DNA of 64,000 nt from Litsea cubeba (Eukaryota; Streptophyta; Magnoliopsida; Laurales; Lauraceae). Under the pieces are notes generated by a model. That model was not told where the DNA came from and ran no database searches. It worked only from the letters and a program-made list of their open reading frames with translations. The position numbers were made by a program, and so were the translations under genes. The DNA lies in the NCBI GenBank assembly GCA_012931725.1, contig CM022949.1, positions 61,752,106-61,816,105 of the forward strand, in the 5' to 3' direction. Every line of letters begins with the position of its first letter. Positions within the stretch are counted from its first letter, which is position 1. Positions 31,645 to 44,386 of the stretch are shown one piece after another.

Positions 31645-32440
31645 TGAAATGAAAAGAGCTGCAAAAAGGGGGTTGTTGGACCGTCCTCCAGACTCACTTC
31701 ACGCCATATTCAAGTCCAATTCTGCCCTATCCCTTTTCTTCTTATTTGAAGCCATTGGACTTGTAATGATGCATAGAAGCCCAAGAAAGATTTGGGTGAA
31801 TTGTAATGTGATGTAGTGGGGAGGTATTGTTTGGAGCCCCAATGCTATGTAAGGACTTGTAAGGCGTTGTATGAAGTTCGGAGGAAGGAGAAACCTCATC
31901 ATGGAGATTCGGTGAGGATTTCTAGATTTGTCAACGTATGTAAGGTCCCGGAATGTTTTTAATTCTTAAAGAGTACCAAATGTTTATCAAACCTAACATA
32001 CGGAACCCTATACACATTGATTCAAATCTTGGACCTTCAACTCTTTGCTAGGAGAATATTGGAAATCCATTCATGTTCATCTTGACCCGATTTTTAATTG
32101 TGCCTTTCAAACATCATATCTTATGATTTTGACTTGTCCCGAAAGTATTAGAAAGTATTGCTTTAGCATATTGCTAACCCGTATATGCCCGTCCCGATAC
32201 GGATGTGTTTTTGTGCCTACGAGCACCCCGCCCCGTTATGTATATTCAATTGTTTCGATTTTTCCGCATGTTACCTATGAGTCGACACCACTAAGCTTGG
32301 ATAACCTTATCGGTTTGATCTACCGGTTTGGAGATCCCCCTTCTGTTATACCAGCTGCAGCATGGTTCCCGCCCCGCCCGGATATACCAGGTTCGCTATC
32401 GTGGTCCCGCAGAGTATTATATGTATTTATTATATAAAAT

Positions 32441-32516
32441 CGTTGACTCTCCTCACCTCATGTGACTGAGGTCAATGTCGTTGACTCTCCTCACCTCGTG
32501 TGACTGAGGTCAATGT
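32441..32516 (+). repeat. 38-bp tandem duplication in the LARD LTR
   Basis: CGTTGACTCTCCTCACCTC plus TGTGACTGAGGTCAATGT occurs twice in direct succession; it is also doubled at 37813-37888. Each unit contains complementary GTTGACT/AGGTCAA-like ends. Confidence 0.9.
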
Positions 32517-33294
32517 CCCGATGTGCTCTTATCACTTTTGTGAGAGAGGATTTAGCTTTGTGTGGTTGCCATCTTGTTAGTTCCTGAATCATTGGTACCT
32601 TTACATGATTTTATCGCATATGTATCTCTTATAAATGATGTATTCTTCTTTTATGAAATTCATGTTTTATACTCATTTTTATGAATACAGAATTTTGTCA
32701 AATACTATGATTTATCATATGTTTTATTTTTCAGCACTTGTATTATCTTTTCACGCAGCTGCCAGACCGTCGTGTCTGACCCACTACTTTGGTATTCAGG
32801 TTCAGATTTCTTACTCGAGATGAGTGCACGTTTTGGCTGTCGAGCCATGAGCTTGCAGGTTGTTTTGGCGGCCATGTCGTGCAGACATTGAGCTTGACAT
32901 CGGAGCTACGTCACATATGGGGTAGTGATTATTAGCTTGTTTCTGTATAGCTTTTATTAGCCTATTTATTAGGATTGTAATTAATGCACATTGTTATTGT
33001 AACTTGAATATATATGGGAATATAATTTGCAGATACTGTCAGCTCTGTATTTTGTTATAATGGTTTGTTCCAGTCTGATATGTTTATTGATAAGATAATT
33101 ATATGCTTGGGTTGAGTGCGACACGGAATCCGATGGCCACGGACTTCAGGTCGCAATGCCACGAAATCTTCCGCAAAAATATTCGAGATGTGTTGGAACG
33201 TGTTAACCTCACACACGCGGATCTTGGGAGAAATATAAATCATCACTAAACTCCCTCCCAATTCTCACGGCCCCTTGGGTTTGCGGTCGTGACA

Positions 33295-35415
33295 GACTGG
33301 TATCAGAGCAGGCATGTTTCTAGGAAATAAAAAAACTCTAGGAACCTTAAGTCGTGTGGTGAGGAATCGTTAGATTTGTGATCTTGTTTTGACTAGATGT
33401 CATTTTGTCGGATTCGAATTTATTTTTCTTCTAGTGGGGGAGACTCTCTTTGTCTCTTCCCTTTTGATATTGCTAGGGAATTTGGAGGACCAAATTCTCT
33501 TCTAGTGGGGGAGGATTTAATGTCCCCGCACCCACATTCAGTGCCTTTTTCTTATTTTCACGCCAGAGAGTCAGAGTTTTGTGGTCTTAGCATGGGGTTC
33601 TCGAAGGATTTGGCAAAGTTTTAGCTTTTTCAGAGTCACAGATATTGGCAGCAAGAGAAGAATTGTACAGTTGTTAGGCAATAAGAGGCGTAAGCAGCAC
33701 TTCAAGACTGTTTGCAGCTGATTGAGAACCGTTATGTGGCAAGCCAAAACGGGTAAGTACAGATGATTGGGTTGAACTTGAGCCATTTTCATAAGTCAAG
33801 AGACTCCAGAGACCAAACAAATGGTGGATTTCAGGAAGGTTGAGGTGACTTTCAGTTGATAGAGCTTAAAGTGGATGCTAAAAGTTAGAGATTTCTCGCG
33901 TATTGATGAACTTGTGATAGAGAATTGTTCGAGGAGGTTCAACAATTGTGACTATGGTGATGAAATCGACTCCGCAAAGTGCGTCAGTGCATGGTTAAAA
34001 GCATAGGAATTCAGTTTTTGGCAGCAGTGGAGAGAGTTGTATGCAGAGTCAATTGTTACCTGGTCACATGATAGAGTAGATTTTATGGATTTTACCGACT
34101 TGTAGAACATCAATTCGGACAAGTACAGATACGAGATAAAGAATCATAACCTATGGACAAGGCCAGTTAGAAGATTTGGAGAAGAATGACGCATGTGAAT
34201 GACTTGAAGATGATGGACTTGGGATGGAGGCAGAAGATTGAACAAACGAGGCATTGAAGGACATTATGTGTAGTGCCTTACAGCAGAGATAGAGTTACAG
34301 TATTTTGGAATGAGTTAGAACTTTCATTCTCTTTGACAGACATTGATGGACAAGAGTAACAGATTCGAGATCGAATAAGGACATCTGAAGGGTGTTAGAG
34401 GTTTGATAGAATGATATTTCGAACATTTACTGTGTCAGATGAGCAAGTTACCAGGTGAAGTCTAGACAGCTTGAGATCTTCAACCAAAATTAGAGAGTTT
34501 GACTAGGGATAGTGTAGTTATACAGGAGCAATATAGATCATCAATGTATAGAGACAATTTTCGGTTGGCAAAACTCCAAAGAGATGTTCAGAGTTAGAGA
34601 TTTCTAGAATTTGATGAGTTTTGTCAGAGAATTATTTTGGGATTTTCAACAAGTTCAGCCATGTGGAGGAGTAGACCCAGCAGGATGTGTCATTTGTGTG
34701 GTTAGAAGCTTTTGGAGTTGAATTTCAGCAGCTAATGAAGGCATTGACTGCAGAAAGGACCTCTACTTGATCGCCCGATAACGAAGATTTTCGTTGACCT
34801 TATCGACATGAGGAATTTCGGATCTCAATGTATAGATATGAGGAGCAAGAAATCAGTTATTTTGGGATTTGGTTTGGGAAAGTAGATCTGGCAGAACAGT
34901 TACAAGAGTGTGTGCAGAGCTTCAATTGATGAAGAATGGTGAAGGGACAAGCATGTTAGTGTCAGAGACCGACTATTGTACAGAGGATCAAGACCAACGA
35001 GCAGAAAGATTTAGAGCTAGCAAGAGTTCACCTTGAAGATTGTGCAGTGGATATGAGATCCCAGCGTCGACAATTATGATGAAGCCGGCAGAATTATTCC
35101 AAGAATTTTCTTTACCAAGCTGGCTAGAAGCAAGAGACTTGGTTGAATTTAGGAGTCAGAGTTGGAAAATTTCTTGAGCAGTCAGATTGGCAGGGCAGTG
35201 ACAGATTCAAGCCAGTGGAAGAATGTTTGATGACTATTGATAGTTGACCGAAGAGTTCTACAGCGAGGATGACCCAGCAAGTTCAGATGTTTTCGAGAGG
35301 ACCGTTTTGGAGTTTTGATTTGTGGTTTTTTTTTCGAGGTGTGGGATTAATGTCCCCACTTGCTTTAGGTTTGTTTAGTTCATTTGGAGGACCAAATGTT
35401 CTAAGTGGGGGAGGA
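33295..35415 (+). other. Internal region of the LARD-like element
   Basis: No open frame above noise. After the primer-binding site come two early copies of the polypurine motif (33433-33442 and 33504-33516), with the GGAGGACCAAAT and TTAATGTCCCC blocks that also precede the 3' LTR (35343-35415). The middle looks like two diverged copies of about 710 bp: GTTAGAGATTTCT at about 33885 and 34593, with similar order after each. It may be a decayed gag remnant, but I see no gag motif. Confidence 0.6.
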
Positions 35416-38400
35416 TGTGAGAACCCGACCCCAGATTTCCTGATTTATCGTGGTTTTAATCATGGATTTGTTTTATCAGTGGGTCTACCGGTTGTTTGAT
35501 CGAATTTCTGAGTTTTATTATATTTTCTTTGGTTTTGGAAGCCAGTGAACCTAGACAGTGACCATAGGGTCCAATTTGTTTTCTGTGGTCATTTTTGAGA
35601 GATTCTCTTTGATTTCTGAAAATTCCCATTTCAACTTCATTTGACTAATCTCGCAATTCCCTACAACTTTCGTGTTCACTCCGTATCCATTTGAAACTCC
35701 GAAAATCAGTTTTTCCAGCCCTGGGGCAAAATCAGTCTTTTCACATTGAATCTGGACCCAAATCTCGAGATCTCAGAACCTTGCCAAATATATACTTTTT
35801 GGAAACTAGATTTTATGAAAAACATTTCTCTCCTCTTGGTCGATTGCATCCGAGGCCACAAATCGATGTCTTAACACTTGAATCCATTATTTTGATCCCT
35901 TTGACCAAAAAGTTGACTTTTTTTGTGGACCCCGGAAGTATGTCAATATTAACCTTGTTGGAAAGATAATTTCATTTCGGACACTTTTCATGTTTTAAGT
36001 TTCTTGATTCGATGTCTAGAAAGCCTCCTAATCTCAATTTGCAAATTTTGAGTGTTTTAAGTGTGGTGGGGCCCACACCCACCTATTATAAGTACCCATC
36101 TCCTCTCCCTCTTCTCTCCCAATCGTCCCAGCAGTGCTTGTGCAAGAAATGGGGGATTTTCCTCCCCTTTCTTCTTCCTTCGTTTTCTTCCTCACAAATC
36201 ACCATCAAGCCTTGCTCAAATCAAGAGAAGACCTTCACCAATCTTGTTCATTTCGTCGAGAGCTTTCAATTGGTACCATTTTTGGAAGGATTCATCAACT
36301 TCGAATTTCTCTTTGAGCTAATCTTGCTTATTTGAAGACTTTCTAGGTAAGTGATTCTCTCCATCTCTCCGATTTGTGTTTTCCTAACCCATGAGACTCT
36401 CCATCTCCATTTTTAGAAGCTTTCTCCTTATATTTCTTGGTTTTGACATTTTAGGGCTTGTTTTTGGGGGTTTTTGAATAGGTTGTGATTTCTTGGCCTG
36501 GAGTGTGATTAGAGGTTGATTTGCTTAGCTTTGGACCTAAGGCAAGTGGATGAAATGATTTATTTTCATTAACCATGTTTTTATGCAAATGCTTAGCTTT
36601 TATTAATGATTTTCAATACTTAAGCTTTACTTCATGACATGCTTTTATTGAGATTTGAAATACATTCATTAATGTATCTTCCTAGCATATTGTTTTCTTT
36701 AAAATGATATCTTGATTGTATTAAGTTTTGACTCGTTTCAAGTAATGGATTTCTTTGGTTAAATGTGAATGGGATGAAGAGGTTGGATCCATTTTATGGA
36801 ATGATAATTTGATGAGTTGAGGAGGTCAAGAAAGGGCCCAAATATTCATGGAGTTATGTTTGGAAGAAGGGGAAAGAAAGGAAATGGAAAGGGATTGGAC
36901 AAAAGAGGAATCCAACCATTTAGGCTGAGATTCACCGCTGTTCGATCGATCGGACTGTGAATAATTGAGAGCATTTCAGGACCGATCGATAGGCCAATGA
37001 GTCCGATCGATCGGACTGAAATGAAAAGAGCTGCAAAAAGGGGATTGTTGGACCGTCCTCCAGACTCACTTCTAGCCATATTCAAGTCCAATTTTGCCCT
37101 ATCCCTTTTCTTCTTATTTGAAGCCATTGGACTTGTAATGATGCATAGAAGCCCATGAAAGATTTGGGTGAATTGTAATGTGATGTAGTGGGGAGGTATT
37201 GTTTGGAGCCCCAATGCTATGTAAGGACTTGTAAGGCGTTGCATGAAGTCCGGAGGAAGGAGAAACCTCATCATGGAGATTCGGTGAGAATTTCTAGATT
37301 TGTCAACGTATGTAAGGTCCCGGAATGTTTTTAATTCTTAAAGAGTACCAAATGTTTATCAAACCTAACATACGGAACCCTATACACATTGATTCAAATC
37401 TTGGACCTTCAACTCTTAGCTAGGAGAATATTGGAAATCCATTCATGTTCATCTTGACCCGATTTTTAATTGTGCCTTTCAAACATCATATCTTATGATT
37501 TTGACTTGTCCCGAAAGTATTGGAAAGTATTGCTTTAGCATATTGCTAACCCGTATATGCCCGTCCCGATACTGATGTGTTTTTGTGCCTACGAACAACG
37601 CGCCCCGTTATGTGCATTCAATTGTTTCGATTTTTCCGCATGTTACCTATGAGTCGGCACCACTAAGCTTGGATAACCTTGTCGGTTTGATCCACCGGTT
37701 TGGAGATCCCCCTTCTGTTATACCAGCTGTAGCATGGTTCCCACCCCGCCCCGATATACCCGGTTCGCTACCGTGGTCCCGCAGAGTATTATATGTATTT
37801 ATTATATAAAATCGTTGACTCTCCTCACCTCGTGTGACTGAGGTCAACGTCGTTGACTCTCCTCACCTCGTGTGACTGAGGTCAATGTCCCGATGTGCTC
37901 TTATCACTTTTGTGAGAGAGGATTTAGCTTTGTGTGGTTGCCATCTTGTTAGTTCCCGAATCATTGGTACCTTTACATGATTTTATCGCATATGTATCTC
38001 TTATAAATGATGTATTCTTCTTTTATGAAATTCATGTTTTATACCCATTTTTTATGAATACAGAATTTTGTCAAATACTATGATTTATCATATGTTTTAT
38101 TTTTCAGCACTTGTATTATCTTTTCACGCAGCTGCCAGACCGTCGTGTCTGACCCACTACTTTGGTATTCAGGTTCAGATTTCTTACCCGAGATGAGTGC
38201 ACGTTTTGGCTGTGGAGCCATGAGCTTGCAGATTGTTTTGGCGGCCATGTCGTGTAGACATTGACCTTGACATCGGAGCTACGTCACATATGGGGTAGTG
38301 ATTATTAGCTTATTTCTGTATAGCTTTTATTAGCCTGTTTATTGGGATTGTAATTAATGCACATTGTTATTGTAACTTGAATATATATGGGAATATAATA

Positions 38401-38667
38401 TGCAGATACTGTCAGCTTTGTATTTTGTTATAATGGTTTGTTCCAGTCTGATATGTTTATTGATAAGATAATTATATGCTTGGGTTGAGTGCGACACGAA
38501 ATCCGATGGCCACGGACTTCGGGTCGCAACGCCACGAAAGCTTCCGCAAAAATATTCAAGATGTGTTGGAACGTGTTATCCTCACACACGCGGATCTTGG
38601 GAGAAATATAAATCATCACTAAACTCCCTCCCAATTCTCACGGCCCCTCAGGTTTGGGGTCGTGACA
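35416..38667 (+). repeat. 3' LTR of the LARD-like element (3252 bp)
   Basis: Direct repeat of 30024-33294, preceded by the polypurine tract and followed by AACTT. Confidence 0.95.
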
Positions 38668-38746
38668 AACTTTATGTATAATGTATGATTTTTTTAAGTC
38701 TCCTCTTTAAAGATGTATAAGTTTAATTAGTTTCGTCACGAAATTG

Positions 38747-38760
38747 ACAAAGGGGGAGAT
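38747..38760 (+). promoter_or_regulatory. Polypurine tract of the outer copia element
   Basis: GACAAAGGGGGAGAT abuts the LTR start TGTTAGTACC at 38761. Confidence 0.88.
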
Positions 38761-40410
38761 TGTTAGTACCACATTTTCATGTGCATTGTTATTATTTTCA
38801 ATTCCGTGCCAAAGAGTTCCGAAGACATTGTCTCTTAAGTACTTCAAAGAAGATTCAATTCAAAAGGTCTGTCAAAGCTTTTTGGAAAGCCCAGGTTTCG
38901 TCAAAGATCAACATCAAGATGTGCCAACCAAGATCAGGTAATTGGGACCAAAACCATATGCCTTAGTGACCCTAAAAGCCCTAAGTTAAATTGTTATTTT
39001 GATAGGTTTTTAGAAGTTTTTTTTGAGCTTGTTTAAAACTCAAAAATGACCCCAGATTTCGGCCAGCCAACTTCATGCGGTTAGCAGTTCACCCCCTAAG
39101 TTCACCTGCCCTAAGGCATCCAACATGATCACAACACCAGGTCACATTGAGGCTTAGCAAGCATGAGTATGTATAGAAACTTAACAATAAATAATGTTTT
39201 ATAAATTAATAAAGAAATGTGAAGATTTCAAAACCGGTGTGCTTTTGATTTCTTTAATATTTTTTCCTACATAAGTTACTCATATTCATACTCATGTTTC
39301 ATATAAGGCCTCACCAAAACATTGCTTATGTCATGGTTTTTATAAAAAATGTTTTATAAATTAATAAAGAAATGTGAAGATTTCAAAACCGGTGTGCTTT
39401 TGATTTCTTTAATATTTTCTCCTACAAAAGTTCCTCATATTCATACTCATGTTTCTTATAAGGCCTCACCAAAGCATTGCTTATGTCATGGTTTTTATCA
39501 AATTTCAAACGTTGGAATAGTATTCCTATCAGGTACACCCTACCATGTCTTAAGTGACCGTTGGAACTATCCGTTGGACTTTTTCTATAAATACCTGAAG
39601 CTCATTTTCAACATTAAGAAGTCCAATTTTTGAGGAGCCTTTGTTCTAAATTCTTGTAAACCTTTCCCAAGCTCTCAAAGCTTCTTCCAAACACACTTAG
39701 ATTCTATCTTGAAAAATCCAAGGGCTTACTTAGCTCTAAGGAGTGTGCTTTGAGAAGCCAAATCTAGGGTATCCTAATCTCTAAAGCTATCTCTCATTTC
39801 TGCCCTAGAAATCAAACCTCTACAACTTGGTTGTGCATCTCAATGGAGTTTCATCATCAACACCAAGCTAGCTGCAAGAGGTAAAAAGCTTCGATCACGG
39901 TCAAAAGCTTCCTCGAACACTTTCGATCTTCATCAAAGGCAAGTGTTCGCCCTCCATTCAAACTTATATCTTTGTGACAGTGGATTGAATCTGTGTGTGT
40001 CAACCACTCTAAAAATTGTGTGTGGGGATTAGATCTGTGTGATCGAACCTCAATAACAAAATTGAGTTAGAATCAGTACTTGTGTAGTTTGATTCTTTAT
40101 AGTGGAACCAAGGGACTGTGTGACCCTTGAGAGTGGATGTAGGTCTGTGTGACTGAACCACTATAAATCTCTTGTGCCATTTTATCTCTTGTGCTTACTA
40201 TCTTGCTTCAAATTTGAGTGTCTCTGATTATTTAAGCACACACACATTGAACTTATAATTCAAACAAATTATTTTGTTATGTGTGATTATTATTCCAAGT
40301 TGAGATTAAAATTGGGCTAATAAGTTTAAAATTGGCATTAGAATTCCTTTTGTCCTATTCACCCCCCCCCCCTCTAAGACTTATTCACTGAACCTAGTTG
40401 CACTTTCACA
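38761..40410 (+). repeat. 3' LTR of the outer copia element (1650 bp)
   Basis: Starts TGTTAGTACC at the polypurine tract and ends CACTTTCACA where gypsy coding begins. It has a C-run near 40362-40373, as SIRE-lineage LTRs often do, and a 156-bp tandem duplication. The 5' partner is outside the window, so the borders rest on the motifs and the gypsy junction. Confidence 0.85.
39193..39498 (+). repeat. 156-bp tandem duplication in the copia LTR
   Basis: The segment starting ATGTTTTATAAATTAATAAAG at 39193 is repeated from 39349 with only a few differences. Confidence 0.95.
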
Positions 40411-43165
40411 CTGTACTTTGACCTAATGAATGGCCCTAGTCCTCAGAACATGCTCCTTGGTGCCTATGATCTCATTTGGCTTCTTAACAAACATAGTTTC
40501 TAGCTGGACATCTAATGGCTCATGATGTAGCACGTGTGTAGGGTCTGGCACGTATTTCCTTAGCATGGAAACATGAGAGACTCTGTGAACTCCTGATAAC
40601 TCTGCTTGCAATATCAATTTGTAAGCCACTTCCCCCACGCGCATATCAATCTCAAACAGTCCGATAAATCTTTGAGCCAACTTGCCTTTCTGCCCAAATC
40701 TCATAGTTCCTCTAGTCGGTGAGACCTTAAGAAACACCTTGTCTCCGAGCTTAAACTCTAAATCTCACCTCTTGAGATATGCGTAACTCTTATGGTGGTT
40801 TCTTGTAATCTTCAGCCTGTCAACAATCTGCTTCACTTTCTCACTGGTATCGCTGATGATCGAAGGTCCTTGAAAACTCCAAACACCAATATTTTCCCAA
40901 CAAATCAGAGTCTTGCACTTTCATCCGTATAATGCCTCGAACGGTGCCATCCTAATATTGGAGTGATAACTGTTGTTGTAGGTGAATTCACATAAAGGGA
41001 GACTCTTCTCCTAGTCTTTCCCGAAGTCCAAGACACATGCTCGCAACATATCTTCCATAGTCTGGTTCATCCTCTCAGTCTATCCATCGGTCTGGGGGTG
41101 ATACGCAGTGCTGAAACTCAACGTAGTACCCAAGGCTGCTTGCAAACTAAACCAAAATATTCCCACAAACCTCATGTCTTTGTCTGGCACAATCAAATCT
41201 AGAACTCCGTGCAATCTCACTATGTCATCAATGTATTTGTGTGCCAAAACATCCATAGATCCTCTCATCGTCATCAAAATGAAGTGTGTTGACTTGGTGA
41301 GTCTATCGACAATCACCCAAATGTTATGATGGTCCTTCGGGGGTGGTAACCCTACAACGAAGTCCATGGTGATGTGTTCCCAATTCCATCCCGGTGTCTT
41401 CAATGGCCGAAGTAACCCTAGAGGTCTCTGATGTTCAGCCTTCACTTATTGACACACTAAACATCGAAACAAATCCTGCAACCTCCTTCTTCTTGTTATT
41501 CTACCAATAGAAACTCTTCAAGTTTTGGTATATTTTGGTGCTCCCGGGGTGAATAGCATAATGAGAATGGTGTGCCTCAACTATAATCTTGTTCCTCAAA
41601 TCATGTACACTCGGTACACACAATCTGTCCTGACAATATAACACACCCTCCACGAGTCTAAACTCTGGTCTGTCTGCTATGCTGTCTATCAACCTGACTA
41701 ACTCTGGATTTTTTCTTTGACTGCTCTTGATTCTGCCCAAAATCTCCGGTTTCCAAGTGTGCATGTTTGCAATCATCACTTTCTCAGTCTGGGGCTGGAA
41801 CTTTACATCCAAATCTCTGAATACTTCTGTGAAAGACCACTCCACTTGCAAAAATCTGGTAGTCGCTGTTTTTCTGCTCAGTGCATCTGTAACCACATTC
41901 GCTTTCCCGAGATGATACTTTATCTGAAAGTCATAGTCCTTGATGTATTCCAACCATATGGTCTGCCTCATTTTCAGATCTTTCTGCCTAAATAAGTACT
42001 GAAGACTCCTATGGTCCGAATGAACTTCGAATTTCTCACCATACAGGTAATGTCTCCACATCTTCAGTGCCATCACAACTGCTACAAGCTCCAAATCATG
42101 GGTAGCATATCTCTTCTCGTGTTCTTTCAATTGTCTAGACCCGTAGGCCACTACTTATCCTTCCTACATGAGTACGCAACCCAATCCAGCACCTGAAGCA
42201 TCTGTAAGAATCACAAACCCACTAGTCCTTGAAGGTAAAGTAAGGATAGGGGCTGTGGTCAATTTGGTCTTCAGCTCTTGAAATTTAGCCTCACACTGCT
42301 CTGTCCATACAAAAGGAACATCCTTCCTTGTCAATTTAGTCAATGGAGCTGCTATACTGGAGAACCCCCCCACAAATCTTCTGTAATACCCTGCTGAACC
42401 CAGAAAACTCCTGATTTGAGCCACTATCTTCGGACTCTGCCAACTAACAACTGCTTCGATCTTTGCTGGATCGACTGCTAAACCTTCCTTAGAGATGATG
42501 TGTCCAAGAAAAGACACTTGCTTAAGCCAAAACTCACACTTGTTCAGCTTGGCATAGAGCTGATTCTCTCTCAAGGTCTGCAATGAAGCTCTTAAATGCT
42601 CTGTGTGATCATCCCTGGACTTCTAATAGACTAAGACATTGTCTATAAATACAACTGTGAACTGATCTAAACATGGTGCAAAGATCTTGTTCATTAAGGC
42701 CATGAATACACTCGGTGCGTTGGTCAACCCAAATGGCATAACCAAGAATTCATAATGGCCATATCTGGTCCTGAAGGTTGTCTTCTGCACATTCTGATCT
42801 CTGACTCGTAACTGATGGTAGCCTGATCTCAATCAATCTTCGAGAAGTGTTGTGCTCCTTGCAGCTGATCGAACAACTCATCTATCCTAGGCAACGGATA
42901 CTTGTTCTTAATTGTAACCTGATTCAACTGCTTGTAGTCTATGCACATACGAATCGAACCATCCTTTTTCACAAACAAAACTGGTGCACCCCATGGTGAT
43001 ACACTCGGTCTCACGAATCCTCTGTCCAAGAGATTCGGTAGCTGAACTTTCAACTCTCTTAGTTCTGCTGGAGCCATACGTTAAGGAGCTTTTGATATCG
43101 GTGCCATCCCTGGCACTAGCTCTATCGTGAAGTCTATCTCTCGAATGGGTGGTAATCCAGGTATT
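40411..43165 (-). pseudogene. pol: Inverted Tekay/Del-like gypsy pol fragment: RT, RNase H, integrase
   Basis: Reading right to left: VPGMAPISKAP and MAPAELREL (about 43077), RT blocks CIDYKQLN and MPFGLTNAPSVF, then FIDN where the family has FIDD (catalytic Asp to Asn, about 42640); RNase H with VILTDASG and SDHRSLQYL; the integrase finger region (HHSHYAIHPG); core ITMDFVVGLP and YHPQTDG followed by a TAG (about 41080); and the C-terminal GVHRVSHVSMLRKYVPDP segment (about 40545-40600). It is cut at 40411 by the outer copia, within or just before the chromodomain; its remainder should lie left of the window. Several stops make it dead. It is the oldest layer here. Confidence 0.92.
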
Positions 43166-44386
43166 TGTTAGGAATTTTGTATTTTTCAATTTGATAGATG
43201 CTTTATCATTTTAACATCTTTCGAATTTTCACATATGCATTGATTTTGAAATACTTGAAATCTTGATTTTCACATGCATAGTTTTTAAGACTTTAACACT
43301 TATGGTTCATGCATGTTTTGAATTTAAACATTGGATGCATTTATTTTTTAAAGAAGAAGTTTTGAATCAAGCTAGCCAATGACTTAAAAAGTTTCAAATC
43401 ATCTTTGGCATTTTAGGTTTCATGTTTTTAAAACTCTCTTAGATTGATTTAAAATCATGTTTCCAAGATTGATTTAATGGCCCAAAAATCCCCTCAAGAA
43501 ATCATCTTTAAATATGCAATTTTGGGAAAATGGTCCTTCGGCCCGGGTCGGCCCGCAATGTGCTCGGTCGACCGGGAATAGAGTCATTGAACTCTTTTTC
43601 AAACGGTCAAATTTTTTACCGTTAAGGCGAGGTCAACTGAGCAAAGGTGGAGGTCGATCGGGGAGACGCTGGAAGTCACTTTTTGACTATGAAATGAGGT
43701 TCATTCATTGAAAGAATTTGAGGAACAATAAGCAACTCTTAAGCCTTCTTTGAGGTGTTTGGAGACAAGAGAAATGGGAATGAACTAAGAGAGACCAAGG
43801 GGTCTTTTGGAAAGCTAAAGCTTGGAATCATGAAGTTAAATCTCTAAGTAAGCTTTACTTTTCTAAATCATATGTTATATGCTATGTTTAAATTATTGGT
43901 AAATGATTTTGAGCATGATAACTATGATATGTTGAATCCTTTATCATATTTAATCTTGGATTTGATTGTAATGGATTCTTCACCTTGATTCAAACCAAGT
44001 TTGTTTTAAAAACTTCATTAATTATGCTTTACCAAAATCTTTGATTTCTTTTATAGCATGATTCGTTTACTTGTTTGAATCCTTATTTGTTGTTTTCAAT
44101 CACTTTAGAACCTTAGTTAAACTAATTTGTTTTGAAAACAACTTGCACATGCATCATGGCATGTTTAGCTTAAATACTTTTATACAACTTGTGAGCCCTT
44201 GATTTTCATATCGTCATCAAGTTAGTATCTTTACATGTGATTTGTATTTCTCTTCAATCAAATCTTTTTCTGTGCCTTACACTTTTAAATGCCTTAAGCA
44301 TATATTGATTGGGCTTACTTTTAAACTTGATTGAAGTTTTCACACACACACCATGAGCATTCATCTTTACATTACATAGAGTATTG
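43166..44386 (+). repeat. LTR-like fragment of another copia element
   Basis: TGTTAGGAATTTTG starts exactly where gypsy coding stops. The following AT-rich, non-coding DNA has the style of a SIRE LTR and holds a CTCGGTCGACCGGG box near 43562. It is broken at 44387 by the next LTR, so no second end or target duplication is seen. Confidence 0.5.

Larger units (their letters stand above)
30024..33294 (+). repeat. 5' LTR of the LARD-like element (3271 bp)
   Basis: Matches 35416-38667. A TATA-like CATTATAAGC lies near 30694, and a consensus splice donor CTAGGTAAGTG near 30942-30952 follows a pyrimidine-rich leader. Palindromic boxes occur at 31538-31644 and a 38-bp tandem pair at 32441-32516. Small open frames in the leader are not conserved between the two LTRs. 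Confidence 0.95.
30024..38667 (+). mobile_element. Large non-autonomous LTR retrotransposon (LARD-like), 8.6 kb
   Basis: LTRs 30024-33294 and 35416-38667 flank a 2.1 kb internal region without usable coding. AACTT target duplications lie at 30019-30023 and 38668-38672. Primer-binding site TGGTATCAGAGC at 33298-33309; polypurine tract AGTGGGGGAGGA just before 35416. The LTR ends (TGTGAGAACC...GTGACA) and the tract resemble Tekay/Del chromoviruses, so it is probably a non-autonomous derivative moved by such an element. The LTRs look about 97 percent identical by eye. Confidence 0.93.
1..40410 (+). mobile_element. Outer SIRE/Maximus-like Ty1/copia retrotransposon, decayed and split by two nested elements
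   Basis: The copia-order domains gag, protease, integrase, reverse transcriptase and RNase H read left to right. The element's own DNA is 1-4549, 27714-30023 and 38673-40410; the rest is inserted. The 5' LTR lies left of the window. The long gag with an acidic and coiled-coil tail, the large region after pol, the repeated CAAAGGGGGAGA polypurine tracts and the C-rich LTR end are what is known of the SIRE/Maximus lineage. Many stops and frameshifts show it is dead. It inserted into an inverted gypsy element, which resumes at 40411 with a candidate target duplication CTGTA whose partner is outside the window. Confidence 0.88.
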
